This document shows, one piece after another, positions 1 to 6,268 of a stretch of 8,229 nt of DNA. Under the pieces are notes generated by a model, which saw only the letters and a program-made list of their open reading frames with translations, ran no database searches and was not told where the DNA came from. The stretch lies in the NCBI GenBank assembly GCA_902773045.1, contig CACYDE010000086.1, forward strand, positions 1-8,229. The letters are read 5' to 3'. The translations under genes were made by a program, and so were the position numbers. Source of the DNA: an uncultured Ruminococcus sp. (GTDB lineage: Bacteria; Bacillota; Clostridia; Oscillospirales; Acutalibacteraceae). Position 1 is the stretch's first letter, and each line of letters begins with the position of its first letter.

Positions 1-60
1 GCCAGTATGCCTTCGTCCTCCGCCTTGCTCTGCACTTACCGGCATCGTCTCCTTTTGTCC
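1..60. other. GC-rich edge fragment of unknown nature
   Basis: This stretch is clearly richer in G and C (35 of 60 bases) than the following 80 bases (22 of 80), and the change is abrupt near position 60. No convincing gene is visible. One frame on the plus strand is open from the window edge to a TAA at 82-84 but has no recognisable domain. The minus strand has an ATG at 45-43 preceded by AAAAGGAG, giving a short open frame that runs off the left edge. GCCAGTA (1-7) and TACCGGC (38-44) are imperfect inverted arms; on the minus-strand RNA their single mismatch becomes a G-U pair. It may be the end of a repeat, a small RNA or a leftward gene start, and the window is too short to decide. Confidence 0.3.
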
Positions 61-85
61 GTCTATTTATTTGGATTGCTATAAA
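55..85 (+). promoter_or_regulatory. Possible promoter for the recombinase-sbcDC operon
   Basis: An extended -10 element reads TGC then TATAAA, with TG at 77-78 and TATAAA at 80-85. A weak -35-like TTGTCC lies at 55-60 with a 19-base spacer, slightly longer than optimal, which the extended -10 could offset. Transcription would start near 92, leaving about 48 bases of leader before the ATG at 140. This also argues that translation does not start at the upstream TTG at 71. The call rests on consensus matching only. Confidence 0.35.
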
Positions 86-139
86 AAGAATTACCGTTCC
101 CTATTTTCACTCAACTGTTTTAGAAGTAATAATTTGTGT

Positions 140-1123
140 ATGGTCGATTTTAAAGAAGCTCCGGAAATTATATATGATTTTCTTTTATACATGAGCACTG
201 TTAAAGGAAAATCATCAAGCACGGTCAATGAATATTATCTTGATCTGCGAACCTTTTTTAGATATTTAAAAAAATCACGCGGATTGGTGCCTGATGATGT
301 TGAATTTACGGATATCAAAATTGATGATGTTGATCTTGATCTGGTCAAAACAGTAACTCTTGACGACGCATATAAATATATGTTTTTTTTGCAGCAGGAA
401 AGAAATAATTCGCCCAGGACCAGAAGCCGAAAAGTGTCATCGTTATCATCATATTTTAAATATATTACAAATCGTAAAATGCTGCTTGCAATAAACCCGA
501 TAGAAGGTTTGGAAAGTCCCAAATCCGGAAAAAGGCTGCCTCGCTACTTAACGCTTCAGCAATGTTATGATCTTTTAAACGCGGTCGAAGGTCCCTATAA
601 AGAACGCGACTACTGTATTTTAGTTTTGTTTCTCAACTGCGGTATGCGGCTGTCGGAATTATGTTCGATAAACTACAACAGTATTGTTGACGGTCAGCTA
701 AGAATAATCGGTAAAGGCAATAAGGAAAGAAAACTGTATCTGAATGAAGCATGTCTTAATGCAATATCCGACTATATGAAAGTTCGTCCGACAGACGGGA
801 TAAAAGACAAATACGCGCTTTTTATCAGCAGGCATAATCAGCGTCTCAGTCCCAAATCGGTTCAGGCAATGGTGAACAAATATCTTGATAAAATCGGTCT
901 TGGCGGTCAGGGATATTCGGTTCACAAATTACGCCATACTGCGGCAACGCTGATGTATCAATACGGAGGCGTTGACATCAGAATATTAAAAGAGATTCTC
1001 GGTCATGAGAATCTCGGAACAACAGAAATTTACACCCATCTCTCCGATAATCAAATGAGAGACGCGATACTGTCCAACCCTTTGGCTGATTTAAAAACGG
1101 ATCCCGATAAAAATCAAAGCTGA
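140..1123 (+). CDS. Tyrosine recombinase, XerC/XerD type
   Basis: A 327-residue site-specific DNA recombinase of the phage-integrase/Xer family, which cuts and rejoins DNA through a covalent 3'-phosphotyrosine. Residues about 1-110 look like the SAM-like core-binding domain (SSSTVNEYYLDLRTFFRYL near residue 25); about 130-315 are the catalytic domain. All expected catalytic residues are visible: Arg170 (GMRLSEL), Lys192 (GKGNKE), His262 and Arg265 (HKLRH), His289 (LGHENLGTT) and the nucleophile Tyr298 (EIYTHLS). Length and end are normal for XerC/XerD. The frame is open upstream to the window edge, but the only upstream start is a TTG at 71. The ATG at 140 gives the usual Xer N-terminus, although its Shine-Dalgarno is weak (AGAAG at 122-126). 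sbcD follows after 43 bases, probably in the same operon. Whether it is the chromosome-dimer recombinase or an element-borne integrase cannot be told; no dif or att site was recognised. Confidence 0.9.
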   Translation: MVDFKEAPEIIYDFLLYMSTVKGKSSSTVNEYYLDLRTFFRYLKKSRGLVPDDVEFTDIKIDDVDLDLVKTVTLDDAYKYMFFLQQERNNSPRTRSRKVSSLSSYFKYITNRKMLLAINPIEGLESPKSGKRLPRYLTLQQCYDLLNAVEGPYKERDYCILVLFLNCGMRLSELCSINYNSIVDGQLRIIGKGNKERKLYLNEACLNAISDYMKVRPTDGIKDKYALFISRHNQRLSPKSVQAMVNKYLDKIGLGGQGYSVHKLRHTAATLMYQYGGVDIRILKEILGHENLGTTEIYTHLSDNQMRDAILSNPLADLKTDPDKNQS

Positions 1124-1152
1124 TGCTTTCCGTAAAAAATTATGTTTTAACG

Positions 1153-1159
1153 AAAGGAG
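1153..1159 (+). promoter_or_regulatory. Ribosome binding site fixing the GTG start of sbcD
   Basis: AAAGGAG lies seven bases before the GTG at 1167. This near-ideal Shine-Dalgarno supports the GTG, and the product then begins MKIVHLSDLHIG, the expected SbcD N-terminus. Confidence 0.85.
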
Positions 1160-1166
1160 CTTCCCG

Positions 1167-2303
1167 GTGAAAATCGTTCATTTGTCTGATCTTCATATAG
1201 GAAAAAACGTCAATAGTTTTTCTATGCTGGAAGATCAAAAATTTATTTTTTCAGAGATACTGAATATTATTGATCTGGAAAAGCCCGACGCGGTTCTGAT
1301 AGCAGGCGATATTTACGACAAATCAATTCCGACTGCCGAGGCTGTTACCCTTTTCGATAATTTGCTTTATTCTATGTCAATGGGTTCTTACGAGACATTT
1401 ATAACAAGCGGAAATCATGATTCCGCAGAGAGGATAGCATTCGGCTCCAGGATCATGGAAAACAGCGGCATTCACCTATCCCCTGTTTATGACGGTAATG
1501 TCAAACCTGTAACATTACAGGATCAATATGGAAACGTTAATTTCTATATGCTCCCTTTCGTGAAGCCTGTTTATGTCAGAAACGTCTTGGATAATGCAAA
1601 AAACATAGTTACTTACACCGACGCCGTAAAAGCCGCGATAGAAAATATGAATGTTGACCGATCCGAAAGGAATATATTGATCTGTCATCAATTTGTGACA
1701 GGTTCTGAAAAGTCAGGTTCCGAGGAAATTTCAGTTGGAGGTTCGGATAATGTCGATAAAAACGTTTTTGAATCTTTCGACTACACAGCTCTCGGTCATA
1801 TCCACGGCGCTCAAAATGTTTCTCCCCGCATACGTTACTGCGGCACCCCTCTTAAATATTCGATTTCGGAGGAAAACCACATAAAATCGGTGACTGTTGT
1901 TGAAATAGGAGAAAAAGGATCGGAAAATATTATACGCACCGTTCCCCTCACTCCGAAAAGAGATATGAGAACAATCGAAGGAAAATTTTCCGAAATATAT
2001 AACTCCGATAATGCCACCGAAGATTATGTTGCGGTCGTTCTCACAGATGAAAACGATATCCCGAATGCACCGGGAAAATTAAGAACCCTTTATCCTCATA
2101 TGATGAGTTTTGAATACAAAAATAAACGAACGCTCCACGAACGTGAAAATTACGGAAAGATCGAAATTGAAAACAAAAGTGAACTTGAACTTTTTGAAGA
2201 TCTTTACGAAAAGCAAAACGGTTCTCCAATGAGTGGCGTTCAAAGGAAATATATGCAAAATCTGATCGAAGAAATTCTGGAGGAAAAAGATGAGACCTAT
2301 TAA
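1167..2303 (+). CDS. sbcD: Exonuclease subunit SbcD (Mre11-like)
   Basis: The nuclease subunit of the SbcCD complex, a cytoplasmic Mn-dependent enzyme that processes DNA ends, hairpins and protein-blocked ends with its Rad50-like partner SbcC. The 378-residue product carries the calcineurin-like phosphoesterase motifs in order: Asp8 and His10 (LSDLHIG), Asp48 (AGDIYD), Asn83-His84-Asp85 (SGNHD), His174 (ICHQF), and His211 and His213 (GHIHG). These are the metal ligands and catalytic histidine of the Mre11 family, so the enzyme should be active. Residues about 255-378 form the C-terminal capping and SbcC-binding region, ending in a charged helix. Length is typical of the family. It starts with GTG behind a strong ribosome binding site. 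Its last 14 bases overlap the start of sbcC, the usual sign of translational coupling for a fixed-ratio complex. Confidence 0.96.
   Translation: MKIVHLSDLHIGKNVNSFSMLEDQKFIFSEILNIIDLEKPDAVLIAGDIYDKSIPTAEAVTLFDNLLYSMSMGSYETFITSGNHDSAERIAFGSRIMENSGIHLSPVYDGNVKPVTLQDQYGNVNFYMLPFVKPVYVRNVLDNAKNIVTYTDAVKAAIENMNVDRSERNILICHQFVTGSEKSGSEEISVGGSDNVDKNVFESFDYTALGHIHGAQNVSPRIRYCGTPLKYSISEENHIKSVTVVEIGEKGSENIIRTVPLTPKRDMRTIEGKFSEIYNSDNATEDYVAVVLTDENDIPNAPGKLRTLYPHMMSFEYKNKRTLHERENYGKIEIENKSELELFEDLYEKQNGSPMSGVQRKYMQNLIEEILEEKDETY
2279..2284 (+). promoter_or_regulatory. Ribosome binding site of sbcC inside the end of sbcD
   Basis: GGAGGA lies five bases before the ATG at 2290 and within the last codons of sbcD. 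Ribosomes terminating on sbcD at 2303 are therefore well placed to reinitiate at 2290, consistent with coupled synthesis of the two subunits. Confidence 0.8.
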
Positions 2304-5300
2304 ACTCACAATGTCTGCGTTCGGACCTTATAAATCCACGGAAACTATCGATATGTCCGAACTCGGAAGCAACGGTTTGTACCTCATTACAGGAGACACC
2401 GGAGCAGGCAAGACTACAATTTTTGACGCCATAACATTTGCCCTCTACGGAGAAGCCAGCGGAGGAATGCGCGATGGCAGCATGATGCGCTCGAAATATG
2501 CCGCCCCTGAAACCGAAACCTTTGTCGAATTGGATTTTGAATATGCAGGAAAAAAATATCGCATAAGAAGAAATCCCACTTATGAAAGAGCGAAAAAAAC
2601 AGGCGAAGGAACAACAACTCAAAATGCCGACGCAACACTTTGGTTTTTGGATAAAGACGGTAATATTGACAGCGATAAAAAAGTAATCTGCAAAGTCAAG
2701 GAGGCGGACCGTAATATTGTTTCCATTATGGGAATCAACTGCGATCAATTTCGTCAGATAGCGATGATAGCACAAGGGGATTTCCGCGAGGTTTTGACTG
2801 CGGATACAAAAAAACGCAAGGAAATTTACAGCAAGATCTTCAAGACAGAGAAATATAATCGTATCCAGGAAAAGCTTTCCGGAAATAAAGCTTCGATCGA
2901 AAAGAATTGTGAAATAAAAAGACAGGCGGTTGAAACATACATAAAAAGTATTGTTATAAACGAAAGTCACTCTCTGTTTTCCGAATTTGAGGTAGCAAGA
3001 AAAAACGGAATAGTAAAGGACATTTCCGAAACAACAAACCGCATCATTGAAAGTGATAAAATACTATTCGAAAAATATCTCTCCGCAGAAAATGACTATG
3101 AAAAAATAATTTCCGAAAAAGAAATTTTGATAAAGGATCTTGAAGAGGTCGCTGCTCTTAAATCTCAGTTTGAGAAGATTCTGAACGATGAAAAAATCCA
3201 AAGTATCAGGGAAATAAAAGCAAATGAAAAATACGAGGAGGCGAAGTCTTTTTCTCAGAAAATAAAAGACCTTGAAAAAGAAATCAATCTCGCCGAAAAC
3301 GATCTTGGAAAGTATGATGAATTGGATAAGCAAGGCCGTCTTTCAAAGGAACTTGAATCCAAAATTAACATGACCGGCGCTGAATTGAAAAATAAAGAAG
3401 ATCACATTCAATCGGCTTTAAACCGGCTTATTCTTTCCAAGCGCTCTCTCGAAGCTTTAAAGGATATAGAATCCAAAATTGTGATCGCCGAAAAACATGC
3501 CGAACAAGTCAGAGAAGATAAGCTGAAAATAGACTCTCTTGCGGACGTATACCAAAAATATGCACGATCTTTAAATCATTTAAACAATTTAAAGAATGAT
3601 CTTGTTATCAAACAAAATCGTGCTTTTGAACTGAAAAACGATTTTTCAAACGCTTGCTGCAAGTATGCGGAACTGAAAAAAAACAGTCTTGAACAACTGA
3701 ACAATGAGATCAAAAATAATTCGGAAAAATATGAAAAGATACAGCCCGAGCTTGAAAAACTCCGTGGGATCGATGTCAGAAAAATAAATCTGAACAACGA
3801 AATATCAGGACTTGAAGCTGATTATCGCCGTACCGAGGGATTAAAAAGATCTTATGGAGAATTAAAAAAGTTAGAAGAGCTATATCGCAAAGCAGACAAC
3901 GAGTATCGCGAAAAACGTGAGAATTATTATCGTCTCAGAGATGAAGCGGATAAGATCGAACAGGCGTATTACAGCGAACAGGCGGGAATACTTTCCAAAA
4001 CACTTGAAGACGGGAAGCCCTGCCCTGTCTGCGGATCGCTTCATCACCCCTCACCTGCTTTAATTTCGGAGAAAGCTCCATCAAAAGAACAACTTGATAA
4101 TTCAAAACATTGTGCTGAAAAGTCACGCAAAGAATCGGACGCTGCGTTAGAAAAAGCGACTAATTCAAAAGGAAAATATGACGGAAAGAAATCAAGTTTT
4201 GAATCCGACAGTATAGATATTTTCGGAAGCGAATATTCATTTGAAAATATCGGCAACCTCATTGATTCAAAAATTGAAGCTATCGTCAGCAAAGGAAAAA
4301 TCAAACGGAATGAACTTAACGAAGAAAATGAAGCTGTCCGAAGAAGGGACAAGCTCGAAGCGGAGAAAGTTCATCTTGAAAATGAAAAAGAGCGTCTTAA
4401 TAACATGCGTCTCATTATGAATTCCGAGGTCAAAGAGAGCGAAAACATTTCACAAAATGCAAAACAGGATCTCTCTCGTTTTCTCAGGGAATGTAAATCG
4501 AGATGCTGTGAGATCGGAGTTGAATTCCAATTCAATTGTTCTCCTGTTAATACTTTTGAGCTTTTCACCGAAATTGATAAAAACATGCTCCAAAAAAAGG
4601 AAACGGACGCGAACGAAACCGCATTAAAAGCGGAAGGAGCTTTCAATGCTCTAAAAAAACAAAAAGAACAGGTTTCAAAACTTGAAAGCATTCTTGATAC
4701 AAAATGTCTTGATATTTTCAAAAAAAGCGTTTCACCGGCTGTTCTCTCTTCCGTGATTTTGGAGGAGACAAAACAAAACGAGAAAAAACTTAGAGACGCC
4801 GAAAACTCTCTTTCCGGTCTGCGGGAACAGAAGAAACAAAAGGAGTCCCTTGAAAATGAGATTGAAAAAACAGAAAAGAACATCAACGATCTCAGAATTT
4901 CCAAAGAACAGTCGGAAAAGGAGAAAGTCAGATTATCGGCTGATTGCGAAAACATAAAAACGGGATACAAAAAGCTAAGATCGACACTTGCTTTCAGCAG
5001 CAAAAAAGAAGCCGAAGACAATATTCTTCGGAAAAAAGAAGAAAAGATCGCCTGCGAGGAGAATATAAACACTTCGCAGAAAGAGCTGGAAAGCATCAAA
5101 AAACAACTTCTTGAAATAAGAACCAAGCGTGATGAAATAAAGAAAAATATTGAACGGAAAGACAACGGCGGCGATGTCGAAAAAGAACGCTATTCTCTCA
5201 ACAAGCTCAGATCACAGAAGAGTGAACTAAGGAAAAGCCTTGATGAAATCAACATCAGGATAAACAGCAACCTCAGCGCGCTTAAACATCTTACCGAAAC

Positions 5301-5880
5301 ATCATCGGAGCTTGAAAAACTTGAAGAGGAACTTTCAATGGTAACAGATCTTTATAATACAGCTTCGGGACATATTGTCGGAAAAGAAAAGATCCAGATC
5401 GAAACCTATGTTCAGATGCATTACTTTGACAAGATCATCGAACATGCTAACAAACGGCTTTACATAATGAGTAAAAAGCAGTACCGACTTGTCAGAAGAA
5501 ATAAGGCTGAGAAGAACAACAGTCAATCGGGATTGGATCTTGATATCGTGGATTATTACAACGATTCTGTCAGGAGTGCAAATTCGCTTTCGGGCGGCGA
5601 GTCCTTCATGGCCTCTCTGTCGCTTGCTTTGGGTTTATCTGATGAAATAATGGCGAGTTCCGGAGGAATTATGCTTGACTCAATGTTTGTTGATGAAGGT
5701 TTCGGTTCTCTCGACAACGAAGCATTGGAATCGGCTCTTTCTGCTCTCAACGACCTGACCGAAGGAAACCGCTTGGTTGGAATCATTTCCCACGTTGAAC
5801 AGCTGCAAAAAAGAATAGACAAACAGATACTGATAACCAAGGATACAGAAAACGGAAGCAAGACGAAAATTATAACATGA
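2290..5880 (+). CDS. sbcC: ATPase subunit SbcC (Rad50/SMC-like)
   Basis: The ATP-driven structural subunit of SbcCD, which clamps DNA and gates the SbcD nuclease. The 1196-residue protein has the full Rad50 layout. The N-terminal ATPase lobe has Walker A GDTGAGKT (35-42) and a Q-loop region (Gln153; IAQGDF at 160-165). A long, highly charged Lys/Glu-rich coiled coil runs from about 170 to 1050 and is interrupted near the middle by the zinc hook Cys578-Pro-Val-Cys581 (bases 4021-4032). The C-terminal lobe has the ABC signature SLSGGES (1099-1105), Walker B ending MFVDE (Asp1135, Glu1136), the D-loop GSLD (Asp1142) and the switch histidine His1168 (ISHVE). No key residue is missing. It is longer than E. 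coli SbcC (about 1050), the extra length lying in the coiled coil. It overlaps sbcD by 14 bases, and its transcript probably ends at the terminator at 6104-6145. Confidence 0.96.
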   Translation: MRPIKLTMSAFGPYKSTETIDMSELGSNGLYLITGDTGAGKTTIFDAITFALYGEASGGMRDGSMMRSKYAAPETETFVELDFEYAGKKYRIRRNPTYERAKKTGEGTTTQNADATLWFLDKDGNIDSDKKVICKVKEADRNIVSIMGINCDQFRQIAMIAQGDFREVLTADTKKRKEIYSKIFKTEKYNRIQEKLSGNKASIEKNCEIKRQAVETYIKSIVINESHSLFSEFEVARKNGIVKDISETTNRIIESDKILFEKYLSAENDYEKIISEKEILIKDLEEVAALKSQFEKILNDEKIQSIREIKANEKYEEAKSFSQKIKDLEKEINLAENDLGKYDELDKQGRLSKELESKINMTGAELKNKEDHIQSALNRLILSKRSLEALKDIESKIVIAEKHAEQVREDKLKIDSLADVYQKYARSLNHLNNLKNDLVIKQNRAFELKNDFSNACCKYAELKKNSLEQLNNEIKNNSEKYEKIQPELEKLRGIDVRKINLNNEISGLEADYRRTEGLKRSYGELKKLEELYRKADNEYREKRENYYRLRDEADKIEQAYYSEQAGILSKTLEDGKPCPVCGSLHHPSPALISEKAPSKEQLDNSKHCAEKSRKESDAALEKATNSKGKYDGKKSSFESDSIDIFGSEYSFENIGNLIDSKIEAIVSKGKIKRNELNEENEAVRRRDKLEAEKVHLENEKERLNNMRLIMNSEVKESENISQNAKQDLSRFLRECKSRCCEIGVEFQFNCSPVNTFELFTEIDKNMLQKKETDANETALKAEGAFNALKKQKEQVSKLESILDTKCLDIFKKSVSPAVLSSVILEETKQNEKKLRDAENSLSGLREQKKQKESLENEIEKTEKNINDLRISKEQSEKEKVRLSADCENIKTGYKKLRSTLAFSSKKEAEDNILRKKEEKIACEENINTSQKELESIKKQLLEIRTKRDEIKKNIERKDNGGDVEKERYSLNKLRSQKSELRKSLDEINIRINSNLSALKHLTETSSELEKLEEELSMVTDLYNTASGHIVGKEKIQIETYVQMHYFDKIIEHANKRLYIMSKKQYRLVRRNKAEKNNSQSGLDLDIVDYYNDSVRSANSLSGGESFMASLSLALGLSDEIMASSGGIMLDSMFVDEGFGSLDNEALESALSALNDLTEGNRLVGIISHVEQLQKRIDKQILITKDTENGSKTKIIT

Positions 5881-5907
5881 TTTTGTTGATGACAGTGATT
5901 CCCTTGT

Positions 5908-6089
5908 TTTAAGGCAACACCGCACAAAGACCGTCTAACGACTTTGCACCGAATCTGCTTGATCTTTTTCCGTCATAGCACACAAAACTCCCTTGAAATA
6001 CGTCAGTATTCCTGCGGTAGTTTTATGCACTCTGACGAAAAAATTTACTGCGCATCTTCGGCACAATCTCTGTGCGGTATTGCCTTAAA
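5908..6089. repeat. MITE-like palindromic repeat, copy 1 (complete)
   Basis: A 182-bp noncoding element bounded by terminal inverted repeats. The left end, TTTAAGGCAACACCGCACA and onward (5908-5930), matches the reverse complement of the right end (6067-6089) at 21 of 23 positions. The inversion continues inward in imperfect form: CCGAA-TGC, a T-run followed by CGTCA, and AAAACT blocks recur on both arms. It closes in a central hairpin AATAC-GTCA-GTATT (5997-6010), so the whole element can fold into one long hairpin. The left arm carries about 13 extra bases (around 5931-5943) that break the symmetry. There is no transposase or open frame of note, so it would depend on enzymes supplied elsewhere if mobile. 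It lies between the sbcC stop and the operon terminator and would be transcribed in the 3' untranslated region. A structured regulatory RNA is the alternative reading. Confidence 0.85.
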
Positions 6090-6103
6090 TAATACTTTAA
6101 GAA

Positions 6104-6145
6104 ATGGATAGTGATTCCGCTTCGGTGGAAAACTATCCATTTTTT
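6104..6145 (+). terminator. Rho-independent terminator of the recombinase-sbcDC operon
   Basis: An outer stem pairs ATGGATAGT (6104-6112) with ACTATCCAT (6132-6140). After a small internal loop, an inner stem pairs TTCCGC (6115-6120) with GTGGAA (6125-6130), closed by a C-UUCG-G tetraloop, one of the most stable RNA loops known. A run of T follows at 6140-6145. It is on the correct strand, 224 bases past the sbcC stop, the distance being filled by the palindromic repeat. Confidence 0.9.
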
Positions 6146-6168
6146 GTCAAATACACTCATCGAAAAAC

Positions 6169-6268
6169 ACTTACGCTAAATCCCCATAGAAAAAGATATG
6201 AGAAAAGAGCGCCCAAAGATTATGTCTTCGGACGCTCTATAGGAAACTATTTGATTATTTGCGTAAGT
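6169..6268. repeat. Inverted repeat enclosing the cotH terminator
   Basis: ACTTACGCTAAAT (6169-6181) and ATTTGCGTAAGT (6257-6268) are inverted copies differing by a single inserted base. They bracket the terminator hairpin, and a weaker pair, CCATAG (6184-6189) against CTATAGG (6237-6243), lies between. The right arm touches the cotH stop codon. It could extend the terminator structure or be the remains of an inserted element; no further evidence separates these. Confidence 0.5.
6201..6238 (-). terminator. Rho-independent terminator of the cotH-family gene
   Basis: Read on the minus strand, AGAGCGTCC pairs with GGGCGCTCT (one U-G pair), and GAAGA pairs with TCTTT inside it. This gives about 14 stem pairs with a five-base CATAA loop (hairpin 6238-6206), followed by TTTTCTC. 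The hairpin begins 29 bases after the gene's stop codon. On the plus strand the stem has a C-A mismatch and no T-run follows, so it acts in the leftward direction. Confidence 0.85.

Noticed and set aside
71..139. N-terminal extension of the recombinase from a TTG at 71
   Set aside because: No ribosome binding site, it overlaps a likely -10 element, and the 23 extra residues do not resemble an Xer N-terminus, which begins normally at the ATG at 140.
2041..5165. Long open frames on the minus strand inside sbcD and sbcC (309 codons at 2970-2041, 264 codons at 5165-4371)
   Set aside because: They are Phe/Ser/Leu-rich mirror images of a Lys/Glu-rich coiled-coil gene, with no domain. The plus-strand frames carry complete, ordered SbcD and SbcC motifs.
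140..5880. Recombinase plus SbcCD as a new anti-phage defence system
   Set aside because: All three proteins have the full normal motifs of housekeeping families. No effector, sensor or toxin-like gene is present, so a defence role has no support in this window.
5556..5927. Minus-strand open frame of 123 codons running from the repeat into sbcC
   Set aside because: It covers the most conserved part of sbcC (signature and Walker B) and has no recognisable motif or good ribosome binding site.
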